A stretch of 27,147 bases of DNA from Candidatus Thiodiazotropha taylori (lineage in GTDB: Bacteria > Pseudomonadota > Gammaproteobacteria > Chromatiales > Chromatiaceae): the NCBI GenBank assembly GCA_019100305.1, contig JAHRHW010000007.1, positions 1-27,147 on the forward strand. Direction: 5' to 3'. The notes beneath the pieces are model-generated. The model was not told the DNA's origin. It was given only the letters and a program-made list of their open reading frames with translations, and searched no databases. The stretch's first letter is position 1; each line of letters starts with the position of its first letter. The position numbers were made by a program, and so were the translations under genes. Of the stretch, positions 1 to 8,153 are shown piece by piece.

Positions 1-32
1 CCGATGATTTCAACTACTTTGCCCGAACTCAT
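1..32 (-). CDS. atpD: ATP synthase F1 subunit beta, N-terminal fragment (runs off the window)
   Basis: Only the first ten codons are inside the window; they read MSSGKVVEII, the usual beginning of a bacterial F1 beta subunit. An AGAGGA ribosome binding site sits a few bases upstream of the ATG (complement of 30-32). It follows atpG by 72 nt in the standard operon order (A-G-D). The beta subunit would carry the catalytic nucleotide sites of F1. The call rests mostly on position in the operon plus the short N-terminal match. Confidence 0.85.
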   Translation of the reverse strand, partial: MSSGKVVEII

Positions 33-104
33 TTCTGGTTCCTCTTGCCGCTCGATGCGACTCTTAAAAAGATAAAAAACAATTTTTTGTTACTGATCCT
101 GCCA

Positions 105-965
105 TCAAACAGCGGCTGCACCACCCACGATCTCGGAGATCTCCTGGGTAATCGCTGCCTGACGGGCCTTGTTGTAGATCAGCTGCAATTCGTCAATCAG
201 GTTCTTCGCATTATCGGATGCGGATTTCATCGCAACCATTCGTGCCGACTGCTCACAGGCGCCATTCTCAACCACTGCCTGATAGACCAGAGACTCGACA
301 TATCGACCCAGTAGGTTGTCGAGAACTTCCTTCGAATCAGGCTCGTAGATGTAGTCCCAGTGATGCTTCAGGTCCTCTTCCATCGTCGATGGAATGGGTA
401 CCAGCTGCTCAAAGGTGGGACTCTGCGTCATGGTATTGACGAAGTTGTTGTAGGCGATGTAGATACGGTCGATCTTACCTTCTGCATAGGCATCCAGCAT
501 GACCTTCACGGTACCGATCAGATCCTCGATGTGCGGCATGTCACCCAGGTGAGTTGCCTGACTGACGATGTTGCCACCGAAACGCCCGAAGAAACCCAAT
601 GCCTTGTTACCGATGGTGCAAAATTCAACCTCGGTGCCGGCATCCCGGTGTTCCTTCAACTCTTTGACCAGCTTACGGAACAGGTTGTTGTTCAGACCAC
701 CGCACAGTCCCCGGTCTGAAGAGACGATGATGTAGCCAACCCGTTTCGCTTCACGTTCAATCATGAACGTGTGCTTGTATTCCGGATGAGCATGAAAAAG
801 GTGACCGATTACTTTGCGCATCTTTTCAGCATAGGGACGCGTCGCCGCCATGCGGTTCTGCGCCTTACGCATCTTGGAAGCGGCGACCATCTCCATAGCC
901 TTGGTGATCTTGCTCGTATTCTTGATACTGCCGATCTGTGTCCGGATCTCTTTTGCACCCGCCAT
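105..965 (-). CDS. atpG: ATP synthase F1 subunit gamma
   Basis: The gamma subunit is the central rotor shaft of F1, coupling rotation of the c-ring to catalysis in alpha3beta3. The 286-residue product is the normal length (E. coli 287). It opens with MAGAKEIRTQIGSIKNT and the KITKAMEMVAASKMRKAQ helix that forms one half of the coiled-coil shaft. It ends with the other conserved helix (NLIDELQLIYNKARQAAITQE) and IVGGAAAV. It lies 32 nt downstream of atpA and 72 nt upstream of atpD on the same strand. It is soluble on the cytoplasmic face, attached to Fo. I see nothing anomalous. Confidence 0.97.
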   Translation of the reverse strand: MAGAKEIRTQIGSIKNTSKITKAMEMVAASKMRKAQNRMAATRPYAEKMRKVIGHLFHAHPEYKHTFMIEREAKRVGYIIVSSDRGLCGGLNNNLFRKLVKELKEHRDAGTEVEFCTIGNKALGFFGRFGGNIVSQATHLGDMPHIEDLIGTVKVMLDAYAEGKIDRIYIAYNNFVNTMTQSPTFEQLVPIPSTMEEDLKHHWDYIYEPDSKEVLDNLLGRYVESLVYQAVVENGACEQSARMVAMKSASDNAKNLIDELQLIYNKARQAAITQEISEIVGGAAAV

Positions 966-997
966 TGCTTAAACCCTATTTCGTGATTGCCCGACGT

Positions 998-2539
998 TTA
1001 CCAAGTGTGGTTGGCCTTGAAGTCTTTCAGAGCATCGTGAAGGGCTTGCTCGATCTCGGCGTTGTAATCGCCGGACTCATCGATCTTGTCCATCAGCTCT
1101 TTCTGATTACTCTTCATATAGCCCTGAAGCGATGCTTCGAAGTCCACAACCTTGTTCGCATCAACGTCATCCAGGTAGCCTTCATTGGCAGCAAACAGGG
1201 AGACACCCATACCAGATACGGAGAGGGGTGAATATTGCGCCTGCTTCATCAACTCAGTTACACGCTCACCACGCTCCAGCTGCTTACGGGTCGCTTCGTC
1301 AAGATCGGAAGCAAACTGAGAGAAAGCCGCCAGCTCACGATATTGGGCCAGGGCCAGACGAACACCGCCGCCCAGCTTCTTGATGATCTTGGTCTGAGCA
1401 GAGCCACCCACACGGGATACGGAGAGACCCGCGTTGATCGCAGGTCGAATACCTGCGTTGAACAGATCCGCCTCAAGGAAGATCTGGCCATCGGTGATCG
1501 AGATTACGTTGGTCGGTACGAACGCGGATACGTCACCAGCCTGGGTTTCGATGATCGGCAGCGCGGTCAGCGAACCGGTCTGTCCCTTCACCTTGCCGTC
1601 AGTATGCTTCTCCACATAGGCGGCATTGACTCGCGCCGCGCGCTCCAGCAAACGGGAGTGCAGATAGAAAACGTCACCAGGATAGGCTTCACGACCTGGT
1701 GGACGACGCAGCAACAGGGATACCTGACGATAGGCCCAAGCCTGCTTGGTCAGATCGTCATAGATGATCAGTGCATCTTCACCCTTGTCGCGGAAGTATT
1801 CACCCATGGTGCAACCGGAGTAGGGAGCGATGAACTGCATGGCTGCTGAGTCTGCCGCCGGAGCTGCCACGATGATGGTGTGGTCCATGGCGCCATGCTC
1901 TTCGAGCTTGCGTACTACCTGGGCAATGGTTGAGTTCTTCTGGCCAACCGCCACGTAGATACATTTTACGCCGGTACCCTTCTGATTGATGATCGCATCG
2001 ATGGCAACCGCAGACTTACCGGTCTGACGGTCTCCGATGATCAACTCACGCTGACCACGACCGATCGGCACCATGGCATCGATCGCCTTGATACCGGTCT
2101 GTACCGGCTGGTCAACCGACTTACGTTCGATAACGCCAGGGGCGACCTTTTCAATCGGAGAGGACTCATCGGCCTTGATGTCGCCTTTGCCGTCCATGGG
2201 ATTACCCAGGGAGTCGACAACACGTCCCAGCAAACCTTCACCAACCGGGACCTCCAGAACGCGACCGGTACATTTTACTGCATCGCCTTCACTCAGGTGC
2301 TTGTAGTCACCCAGCACCACGGCACCGACTGAGTCGCGCTCAAGGTTAAGCGCCAGACCGTAAGTGTTACCCGGGAACTCCAACATCTCGTAAGACATGA
2401 CGTCTTCGAGACCGTGGATGCGGGCAATACCATCAGTCAGGCTGATGATCGTACCCTCGTTACGGGCTTCGGTTTTAAGATCGAATTTTTCGATCTTGCT
2501 TTTGATCAGTTCGCTGATCTCGGATGGATTGAGTTGCAT
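998..2539 (-). CDS. atpA: ATP synthase F1 subunit alpha
   Basis: This is the non-catalytic nucleotide-binding subunit of the F1 hexamer. The start at MQLNPSEISELIKSKIEKF gives 513 residues, the same size as E. coli AtpA. An in-frame extension upstream to 2593 would overlap atpH and does not resemble the family, so I rejected it. The Walker A motif GDRQTGKS is at residues 169-176 (the last residue is Ser where Thr is common). The alpha signature region, with PGREAYPGDVFYLHSRLLERAA, is intact. It lies 13 nt downstream of atpH and upstream of atpG. It acts peripherally on the cytoplasmic side of the inner membrane. Confidence 0.97.
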   Translation of the reverse strand: MQLNPSEISELIKSKIEKFDLKTEARNEGTIISLTDGIARIHGLEDVMSYEMLEFPGNTYGLALNLERDSVGAVVLGDYKHLSEGDAVKCTGRVLEVPVGEGLLGRVVDSLGNPMDGKGDIKADESSPIEKVAPGVIERKSVDQPVQTGIKAIDAMVPIGRGQRELIIGDRQTGKSAVAIDAIINQKGTGVKCIYVAVGQKNSTIAQVVRKLEEHGAMDHTIIVAAPAADSAAMQFIAPYSGCTMGEYFRDKGEDALIIYDDLTKQAWAYRQVSLLLRRPPGREAYPGDVFYLHSRLLERAARVNAAYVEKHTDGKVKGQTGSLTALPIIETQAGDVSAFVPTNVISITDGQIFLEADLFNAGIRPAINAGLSVSRVGGSAQTKIIKKLGGGVRLALAQYRELAAFSQFASDLDEATRKQLERGERVTELMKQAQYSPLSVSGMGVSLFAANEGYLDDVDANKVVDFEASLQGYMKSNQKELMDKIDESGDYNAEIEQALHDALKDFKANHTW

Positions 2540-2552
2540 GATGGCTTCTCGC

Positions 2553-3092
2553 TTAGATTCCCAATTCGTTAGCCAGTTGCTGAAGTTGACCACGGACGGA
2601 GCCGTCGATCACCATATCCCCGGCGCGGATGTGAACACCACCGATCAGGTCGGTGTCCTTGTCGCTGGTGATGGTGATATCGCGTCCCAACTTGGCCTTC
2701 AAGGCATCGGCAATAAGTTTTTCCTGCGCGGGCTTGAGTGCATAAGCAGTGGTGACGTGGACATTCATCACCTTCTCTTTTTCCGCTTTGAGCTCAGCAA
2801 AGAGTGCATTGATCTCCGGTAGCACCTGCAGACGGCGGTTCTGAACCAGTACACGGATCAGATTACTGCCTTCCTCGGTTACCCGGCCGCCGGCAATTTC
2901 CAGCAGCAGCTCAGTCAATGCCGGCTGATCGATCAGTGGGTTGCCGACAACTTTGGCAACCGCTTCATCCTCTACGACAGAGGATAGAAAGGTCAGCATC
3001 TCATGCCATAGCTCGAGCTTGCCCTGCTCATCGGCATGAGCAAACACGGCTTCCGCGTAGGGGCGGGCGATTGTGGTAGCTTCACCGGCCAT
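2553..3092 (-). CDS. atpH: ATP synthase F1 subunit delta
   Basis: Delta (OSCP homologue) clamps the top of F1 to the b-subunit stator. The 179 residues match the family length (E. coli 177). The N-terminus TIARPYAEAVFAHA is the typical delta start helix, and the C-terminal segment DLIGGVHIRAGDMVIDGSV is the conserved family end. The start codon lies 9 nt after the atpF stop, and that stop codon is embedded in the presumed ribosome binding region (TTTAGGGC), so translation is probably coupled. Confidence 0.95.
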   Translation of the reverse strand: MAGEATTIARPYAEAVFAHADEQGKLELWHEMLTFLSSVVEDEAVAKVVGNPLIDQPALTELLLEIAGGRVTEEGSNLIRVLVQNRRLQVLPEINALFAELKAEKEKVMNVHVTTAYALKPAQEKLIADALKAKLGRDITITSDKDTDLIGGVHIRAGDMVIDGSVRGQLQQLANELGI

Positions 3093-3101
3093 AATTCTGC
3101 C

Positions 3102-3572
3102 CTAAATCTCTTTGGCCAAGGCCGTAACGATGTCCTGATGTGCGTCGGCGCTGATCTCTTTCTTGAGAATCTTTTCAGCACCGGCCACAGCAAGCATTCC
3201 GACCTTTTCGCGCAGCTGTTCACGTGCGCGGTTGGCTTCCTGCTCGATTTCAGACTGTGCGGCGGTGAGGATACGGTCGCCTTCTACGCGAGCTGTATCC
3301 TTGGACTCATCGACGATTTCGGCTGCGCGCTTTTGAGCCTGGGCTACGATCTCTGCAGCCTGTGCCTTGGCCTCATGCAGCACATCCTTGGCCCGCTCCT
3401 TGGCAAGCTCCTGCTCGTGCTGGCCTCGCTCGGCTGCTGCCAATCCGTCGGCTATCTCCTTTTTACGGGTTTCCAGCGCTCCCATGATCGGGGTCCAGAC
3501 ATACTTCATGGTGAACCACACGAACACCGCGAAAGAGAGCAGCTGACCTATAATAGTCAGATTGATGTTCAT
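3102..3572 (-). CDS. atpF: ATP synthase Fo subunit b
   Basis: Subunit b is the peripheral stalk: one N-terminal membrane helix anchors a long dimeric helical stalk that holds F1 still. The product is 156 residues, identical in length to E. coli b. Residues about 4-27 are hydrophobic (LTIIGQLLSFAVFVWFTMKY). The remainder is highly charged and Ala/Glu/Lys-rich, as expected for an extended coiled coil. A GAGAGG ribosome binding site precedes the ATG. Only one b-type gene is present, so a b2 homodimer is expected rather than the b/b' heterodimer of phototrophs and cyanobacteria. Confidence 0.96.
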   Translation of the reverse strand: MNINLTIIGQLLSFAVFVWFTMKYVWTPIMGALETRKKEIADGLAAAERGQHEQELAKERAKDVLHEAKAQAAEIVAQAQKRAAEIVDESKDTARVEGDRILTAAQSEIEQEANRAREQLREKVGMLAVAGAEKILKKEISADAHQDIVTALAKEI

Positions 3573-3624
3573 CCCGGAATTACCTCTCGTTGGACGAGAT
3601 GAGAGAGAGTTCGCTCAAAGCTTA

Positions 3625-3855
3625 TCAAGCTACAGCGAACAATACGTACATGGCCAGACCCACAGCAATCATGGGGACGGCGTCTACCAGACCCATGACG
3701 ATGAAGAACTGGGTACGCAACATGGGGATGAGTTCAGGTTGACGAGCAGCGCCCTCGAGAAAGCGGCCACCCAAAACGCCGATGCCTACCGCAGCGCCCA
3801 GGGCACCCAGGCCCATCATGATCGCGCCGGCAATGTACAGCAGTGCTTGTTCCAT
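3625..3855 (-). CDS. atpE: ATP synthase Fo subunit c (proteolipid)
   Basis: Subunit c forms the rotating ring that carries the coupling ion. The 76 residues form a two-helix hairpin: a Gly/Ala-rich helix 1 (GLGALGAAVGIGVLGG), the polar loop ARQPE (residues 37-41), and helix 2 containing the ion-binding carboxylate Asp58 in GLVDAVPMIAVG. The motif matches the proton-type E. coli c subunit (Asp61) and lacks the Gln/Glu plus Ser pattern of sodium rings, so proton coupling is inferred. A GGGAG ribosome binding site precedes the start. It sits between atpB and atpF as usual. Confidence 0.97.
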   Translation of the reverse strand: MEQALLYIAGAIMMGLGALGAAVGIGVLGGRFLEGAARQPELIPMLRTQFFIVMGLVDAVPMIAVGLAMYVLFAVA

Positions 3856-3898
3856 TATTGGTCTCCCGTTTAATGAACTAGATAGTTAAGAAAAAAGA

Positions 3899-4759
3899 TC
3901 AGTGTTCGTGGTGCGCCATATCCAGGTACACAATGGTCAGGGTCATAAAGATGAACGCCTGCAGAGTGATGATCAAGATATGGAATATGGCCCAACCCAG
4001 CTGTAGAACGCCACCGAACAGACCGAGAATCAGCCCGGCATTGTACATGATGGCGATCAGAATAAAGATCATCTCGCCAGCGTACATGTTACCGAACAGA
4101 CGCAGGGCGAGTGAAATAGGTTTTGCAATCAGGCTGACAAACTCAAGAATGAAGTTGATTGGGATGAACAGCAGATTGACAATCGGATTATTTGAAGAGA
4201 AGGGCTGCAGAGTCAGCTCACCGGCGAAACCGCCGACACCTTTAATCTTAATACTGTAGAAGAGAACCAGCAGGAAGACCCCAATGGCCATACCGAAGGT
4301 GGCGTTGGGATCGGTTGAAGGCACGACCTTCATGTAGTGGATTCCGAGCAGCTTGGCGAGCTCGGGTATCACATCAACCGGCACCAGATCCATCAGGTTC
4401 TGCAGGAAAATCCAGACAAAGATGGTCAGCGCCAGTGGCGCAACCAGAGAATTTCTCGCGGAGAAGGATCCCCGCACGCTGGTGTCGATGAACTCGACAA
4501 TCCATTCGACAAAATTCTGCAGGCCGCCAGGAACACCCTGGGTAGCGGTTTTTGCCGCTTTGGAAAAGAAGTAGAGAAACAGCACACCAAGTCCGATGGA
4601 CCAGAACATGGTGTCAACATGAATTGCCCAGAAACCCATCTCTTTGGCTTCAGCCGCACTGTGTGCAATACCCCAACTGCCGTCGGGGTGCTGACCAAAG
4701 GTCAGATTGGTCAGGTGATGTTTGATGTACTCACCAGAGGTAAGGGCGTCGCCAGCCAT
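3899..4759 (-). CDS. atpB: ATP synthase Fo subunit a
   Basis: Subunit a forms the two proton half-channels beside the c-ring. The product is 286 residues, slightly longer than E. coli (271) because of its N-terminal segment. Several hydrophobic helices are evident, at about residues 50-66, 106-124, 155-171, 196-212, 228-250 and 256-280. The essential arginine is Arg220 in SLALRLFGNMYAGEM (E. coli Arg210). An AGGA ribosome binding site precedes the ATG, and the gene starts 11 nt after atpI. It is an inner-membrane protein; I see no oddity. Confidence 0.97.
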   Translation of the reverse strand: MAGDALTSGEYIKHHLTNLTFGQHPDGSWGIAHSAAEAKEMGFWAIHVDTMFWSIGLGVLFLYFFSKAAKTATQGVPGGLQNFVEWIVEFIDTSVRGSFSARNSLVAPLALTIFVWIFLQNLMDLVPVDVIPELAKLLGIHYMKVVPSTDPNATFGMAIGVFLLVLFYSIKIKGVGGFAGELTLQPFSSNNPIVNLLFIPINFILEFVSLIAKPISLALRLFGNMYAGEMIFILIAIMYNAGLILGLFGGVLQLGWAIFHILIITLQAFIFMTLTIVYLDMAHHEH

Positions 4760-4770
4760 ATTTCCTGTAC

Positions 4771-5151
4771 CTATGAATGCTGTCTGTCTTGATAAATCAA
4801 CACTATCAATGGAACCGCTACTTGAACGATCAGATAGCAGCCCAATAATAAACCGATATTGACTGAATCGAAGCTGACAATTGTCAACCCGAACAAAATA
4901 CCGGTCATGACCATCTTCTGGATTTCGGCGCCAAACAGTCGCCCGGCTATTTTTTCCGGCTCCTGGGCACGATAATGCACAAAAGACCTGAAAGCGAAAT
5001 AGCCATTTGCAGTCGCGGCGATAAAAGCGCCAATGAAGCCTGACAATGCGGCGTTTTTACCGAAAAACAACAAACCCAGACCGAGGATTAGCGATGCTCC
5101 TATTTGGAACACTACGATGGTGCGAATCTGGCTGTTTCCGGTAAGCTGCAT
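4771..5151 (-). CDS. atpI: ATP synthase assembly protein AtpI
   Basis: This is the first gene of the atp operon. AtpI is a small four-helix membrane protein that assists c-ring assembly in some bacteria and is generally non-essential. The product is 126 residues, the same as E. coli AtpI. It has hydrophobic segments around residues 11-30, 33-55, 77-95 and 98-119 and the characteristic N-terminal pattern with FGKNAALSGFIGAFIAATANG. It begins about 40 nt downstream of the strong promoter at 5200-5228. The call rests on length, topology and position; the family is poorly conserved in sequence. Confidence 0.9.
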   Translation of the reverse strand: MQLTGNSQIRTIVVFQIGASLILGLGLLFFGKNAALSGFIGAFIAATANGYFAFRSFVHYRAQEPEKIAGRLFGAEIQKMVMTGILFGLTIVSFDSVNIGLLLGCYLIVQVAVPLIVLIYQDRQHS

Positions 5152-5199
5152 GCCGGTTTCCCGGAACCCCTATACGAGCCTATCCAGCAAGGAGGGAGG

Positions 5200-5228
5200 A
5201 GTATAAGGGGTCTGGAATATAAGGTCAA
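5200..5228 (-). promoter_or_regulatory. Sigma-70 promoter of the atp operon
   Basis: On the minus strand, TTGACC (complement of 5223-5228) and TATACT (complement of 5200-5205) are separated by exactly 17 nt. Each hexamer differs from consensus by one base. Transcription would start near 5193, leaving a leader of about 40 nt before atpI. No other start in this gap is as good, so this is the likely main promoter for all eight atp genes. Confidence 0.8.
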
Positions 5229-5339
5229 AGGATAGATGCATAAATATTTTAATAGACAATATCTATAAATGGCTATTTTTTGCTTTTGAACGCTGCTTTT
5301 TGGTTTAAAACAGCAGCTTACGGATATTGTTCATCATCA

Positions 5340-5377
5340 ACCACCCCGTGAGCCGGATTGCGCGTCTCAGGGGTGGT
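5340..5377 (-). terminator. Probable terminator hairpin after the DoxX gene
   Basis: ACCACCCC (5340-5347) pairs with GGGGTGGT (5370-5377), and TGAG (5349-5352) pairs with CTCA (5366-5369), leaving one bulged G and a 13-nt loop. This GC-rich 12-bp stem lies 24 nt past the stop of the DoxX gene on the minus strand. There is no U-tract after it, so it may be an mRNA-end-stabilising structure or a weak terminator. A second, AT-rich hairpin (GCTGCT at 5292-5297, AGCAGC at 5312-5317) follows. Together they separate the RiPP cassette from the atp promoter. Confidence 0.5.
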
Positions 5378-5401
5378 GGTCGATGTTCAGTCAGACAATT
5401 C

Positions 5402-5842
5402 CTAGCGGCGCCAGAATAACCGGTCGAGTGACACCTGGCCAGCTCCGTGACGGACCAGATAGAGCAGTGCAATGGCCCACCACATATGCACATTCCAGGC
5501 ATCCGGATAGACAAACAGCTGAATCACAGCGGTCATGCCCAGCAGGGAGAGGGCGGCGAAGCGGGTGAATAGACCAAATACCAGCAGGATGGGAAACAGA
5601 TGTTCCGCATAGGTCGCCAGGTGGGCGGCAATCTCATGGGGGATCAGCGGAACCTTGTACTCATGCTCAAACAGGAAGTAGGTCGATTGGGAGATATCGA
5701 GAAATCCCGATACCTTGGTACGGCCAGAGCTCCAGAAAGTATAGGCGACAGCACCCCGGGCAAGCAGGGCGATCAGCCAGTCGGGAACCAGTTTTGCGAT
5801 CAAGTCGAAAAGAGAGTTCAGGCCGTTAACTATTGTATTCAT
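5402..5842 (-). CDS. DoxX-family membrane protein of the Hvf/bufferin cassette
   Basis: The 146-residue hydrophobic product has about four predicted membrane helices (near residues 22-40, 70-92, 93-112 and 115-130) and the DoxX-like ARGAVAYTFWSSGRTKV segment after helix 1. DoxX-type proteins commonly form the last gene of DUF2282-DUF692-DUF2063 operons (gig genes in Cupriavidus, buf genes in Caulobacter). A role in redox or membrane handling linked to the modified peptide is suspected but unproven. Here it follows hvfC by 140 nt on the same strand, a looser spacing than the rest of the cassette, and has no strong ribosome binding site. The family assignment is confident; the function is not. 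Confidence 0.85.
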   Translation of the reverse strand: MNTIVNGLNSLFDLIAKLVPDWLIALLARGAVAYTFWSSGRTKVSGFLDISQSTYFLFEHEYKVPLIPHEIAAHLATYAEHLFPILLVFGLFTRFAALSLLGMTAVIQLFVYPDAWNVHMWWAIALLYLVRHGAGQVSLDRLFWRR

Positions 5843-5982
5843 AATGTCACTACTTGGTATCGTTATTGGTTAAGAACCTCTGAAGAGGCCAACTGAAGTA
5901 GAAGGCGGTTCTCCATCGGCTCGACACTCCCGTCACAGCGGGATGGTGATCGTCGATTCGATCCGGGCTTGCTGCGTTCTGC

Positions 5983-6747
5983 TCACATGGCACAAAACGT
6001 CCCATCAAACAGATGACGGGAAAAAAACTGCCCCAACTCGAATTGCGGATCCATTTGGCTCGCCACTTCAAAGGCCTCACCGATGGTTGCCGAGGCGAGC
6101 AGCCTTTTGACAAACTCGAATTCTCCCTCCGCAACAACTCTTACCTGGACCTCATTATCCGGCCTTACGACGATCAACCGGCAGGCACCCTCATCCAGCG
6201 AGATCAGCTCATCCTGATCATCGGACTGATTGAGGGACCAGATCCGATGGATGGGAAAATCGGAAGCCAGAAGCTGCAACGATGGGTGGAGACGAAGCTG
6301 AAGTCCGGCAAACGCCTCTTCAGACAGATTCTGCAGTTGATCCGGCTGCAGAGGGAGCGCGTCCGCCGCGTGATAGGCTGCAGTCCAGGCAAACTCCAGA
6401 CGGGCCACATCACTCAGGTAGGGCAATTCCGACAGTTCGGGTATGGCCTGCAAAAAGTCGGCAAACAGGTCACCATACAACAGCAGGGTTCGATCCCTGG
6501 GGGGGTGTTGCCGCACATAAGCGGTTGCCAGCACACGAAAGGCCTCCGCTCCCACCAGCCGTTTCACTACCGGAAACATGTCCGCCAATGCATCGCCATT
6601 GAGCACGATGAAATTGTTTCGGTAGACCTGGAATCTCTGCAGTGCCAGATCGTCATCCTGCAACATCTCCAGCAGAGCACCATCCGGTGCCTCAGCCGTT
6701 CTCAATGCATCACAAAAGCTCCTTTGCAGCTCAGCCAGTAACGACAT
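5983..6747 (-). CDS. hvfC: HvfC/BufC, DUF2063 partner protein of the MNIO enzyme
   Basis: DUF2063 proteins accompany DUF692 (MNIO) enzymes and act as the precursor-recognition partner, presenting the peptide to the enzyme. The N-terminal half shows the family pattern: LLAELQRSFCDAL, then VYRNNFIVLNGDALADMFPVVKRLVG, then ATAYVRQHPPRDRTLLLYG, then LPYLSDVARLEFAWTAAYHA. The start at 6747 (MSLLAEL, 254 residues) is chosen because GGAGG lies 6 nt upstream; the longer frame from 6774 has no such site. The gene overlaps the end of hvfB by 17 nt, so the two are probably translationally coupled. The C-terminal half is the usual variable beta-rich domain. Confidence 0.9.
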   Translation of the reverse strand: MSLLAELQRSFCDALRTAEAPDGALLEMLQDDDLALQRFQVYRNNFIVLNGDALADMFPVVKRLVGAEAFRVLATAYVRQHPPRDRTLLLYGDLFADFLQAIPELSELPYLSDVARLEFAWTAAYHAADALPLQPDQLQNLSEEAFAGLQLRLHPSLQLLASDFPIHRIWSLNQSDDQDELISLDEGACRLIVVRPDNEVQVRVVAEGEFEFVKRLLASATIGEAFEVASQMDPQFELGQFFSRHLFDGTFCAM

Positions 6748-7621
6748 TTCGGACCTCCGTTTCAGCCACACCATCGATCAGACACTGCGCGGCAGAGACC
6801 TCCTCCAGCAGCTGAGGAAACTCGGGAATGTTGCTGTCCCACTCGATCAGGGTCGGCGCCAACCCGAACTGGGAGATGAACTGCTGATAGAGACTCCATA
6901 CCTCGGAACAGACCGGTGAACCGTGATCGTCGATCCTCAAGGTGCGGCCTTCTACCTGCTGTACCGAATGTCCTGACAGGTGGATCTCCCCGACCAGCGA
7001 GATCGGTATCTCCGAGAGATAGTCATCGATGTTCCAGCCATGATTGGTGCAGGAAACAAAAACATTGTTTACATCTACCAGCAGACCGGCGCCACTGCGC
7101 TTTGCAGCCTCCACATAGAAGACCTGCTCAGGCATCTCACTGGCCTTGAACTGCAGATAGCTGGAGGGATTTTCGATCAGTATCTGCCTCTGCAGGTGCT
7201 CTTGTACCTGGTCGATGTGTTCCACCATGACCTGCAGACTCTCCTCCGTATAGACCAGAGGCATCAGATCGTGGGTATACCATTCGTAGCCATGGCTCCA
7301 GGAGAGATGCTCTGAAACCAGGCCAGGTTCGAACCTGTCCACCAGACTCTTCAACTGCTGCAGATGTTGCCTATCCAAAGGCAGGTGGCTGCCGAGGGAG
7401 GTACCGACACTGTGCAGTGAAATGGGATAGTCCTGGCGTATCTTTTCAAGATAGCGCAAGGGTGGCCCACCCCGGCCCATGTAGTTTTCAGGATGAATCT
7501 CAAACCAGCCGATATCAGGCTGATCCTCGATTACGGATTGATAGTGCTGCGGCTTCAAACCTGCCCCGGCCCTGATCGGAACCGGGGTAGGTTTTCTACC
7601 GGACTTGTGGATCGTTTCCAT
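6731..7621 (-). CDS. hvfB: HvfB/BufB, DUF692 multinuclear non-haem iron oxidase (MNIO)
   Basis: This is a TIM-barrel iron oxidase of the MbnB/HvfB family, which modifies cysteines of a ribosomal precursor peptide using O2. At 296 residues it is typical in length. The family metal-ligand motifs are present in order: FEIHPENYM (residues 40-48), SLHSVG (68-73), SEHLSW (103-108), IENPSSY (149-155), VDVNNVFVS (182-190), EIHLSGH (212-218), DDHGSPV (231-237) and IEWDSNIPEF (259-268). It lies 20 nt after the precursor gene hvfA and overlaps hvfC. Known relatives convert cysteines to oxazolone-thioamide or thiooxazole groups that bind copper; which product forms here is inferred from the DUF2282 partner, not seen. 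Confidence 0.93.
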   Translation of the reverse strand: METIHKSGRKPTPVPIRAGAGLKPQHYQSVIEDQPDIGWFEIHPENYMGRGGPPLRYLEKIRQDYPISLHSVGTSLGSHLPLDRQHLQQLKSLVDRFEPGLVSEHLSWSHGYEWYTHDLMPLVYTEESLQVMVEHIDQVQEHLQRQILIENPSSYLQFKASEMPEQVFYVEAAKRSGAGLLVDVNNVFVSCTNHGWNIDDYLSEIPISLVGEIHLSGHSVQQVEGRTLRIDDHGSPVCSEVWSLYQQFISQFGLAPTLIEWDSNIPEFPQLLEEVSAAQCLIDGVAETEVRNVVTG

Positions 7622-7641
7622 AACAGGTCCAGCAGTTCAGC

Positions 7642-7899
7642 TTATTTTGAAGTCAGGCTGCCACCGACGATCTTTTCACAGGTACCCTTCAGCACCAGCA
7701 TCCAGGCATTAGCCTGTGCGTCAGTGGTTGAAGTACCGGCGCAGCTGGTACCCGGACCTGCGGCACAATCGTTTTTACCGGCTTTGGCTACGCCGTAACA
7801 CTTTTCAGTATCACCCGCGTTCGCCACGCCGACAGGAGAGAGTGCCAAAGCGGTGGTAATTGCGCCGGCGACAAGTGCAGAAGTAGTGGTTTTTTTCAT
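7642..7899 (-). CDS. hvfA: HvfA/bufferin-type precursor peptide (DUF2282)
   Basis: The 85-residue product starts with MKKTTTSALVAGAITTALALS, a clear signal peptide ending near ANA-GD (residues 28-29). A short core with four cysteines follows: Cys34 (EKCYG), Cys45 (KNDC), Cys53 (SCAGTS) and Cys74 (GTCEK). The pattern EKCYGVAKAGKNDC ... SCAGTS ... KGTCEKI is the DUF2282 signature. In characterised homologues (Caulobacter bufferins) an MNIO modifies cysteines of this core and the exported peptide sequesters copper. A GGAGGAG ribosome binding site gives the gene strong predicted expression, fitting the need for more peptide than enzyme. It is first of the four-gene cassette. Confidence 0.93.
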   Translation of the reverse strand: MKKTTTSALVAGAITTALALSPVGVANAGDTEKCYGVAKAGKNDCAAGPGTSCAGTSTTDAQANAWMLVLKGTCEKIVGGSLTSK

Positions 7900-8070
7900 G
7901 ATTAACTCCTCCGAGAGAGTATTGTTTAAAAATCGATCGTGATGCGATTACCGCATTTCGTTTAATCGAACATGGAGAAAGAACCCCTTGTGTGTGTTAT
8001 TACGTCTTCAACACTTTTTCGGATTCACTTTTCCATCTCTTTTTTCACAAATCCCTTCGTTTAATTCATC

Positions 8071-8090
8071 AGTTAAATTGTGGTTTAACT
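8071..8090. repeat. Short inverted repeat upstream of hvfA
   Basis: AGTTAAA (8071-8077) and TTTAACT (8084-8090) are perfect inverted arms with a 6-nt spacer, about 170-190 nt upstream of the hvfA start. It could be an operator for the RiPP cassette, but no known regulator motif is recognised. Confidence 0.35.
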
Positions 8091-8153
8091 TGAAACCCAA
8101 TCCGACCTTTCAACTAAACGGCGGTAACACAACAGAGTTCTGAGATCTGCTTG

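Noticed and set aside
2540..2593. 18-residue N-terminal extension of AtpA
   Set aside because: It lies within the end of atpH in another frame and does not match alpha subunits; MQLNPSEIS is the family start.
3219..3230. parS-like TGTTCACGTG in atpF
   Set aside because: It lacks one base of the palindrome and the right half does not match; it is ordinary coding sequence.
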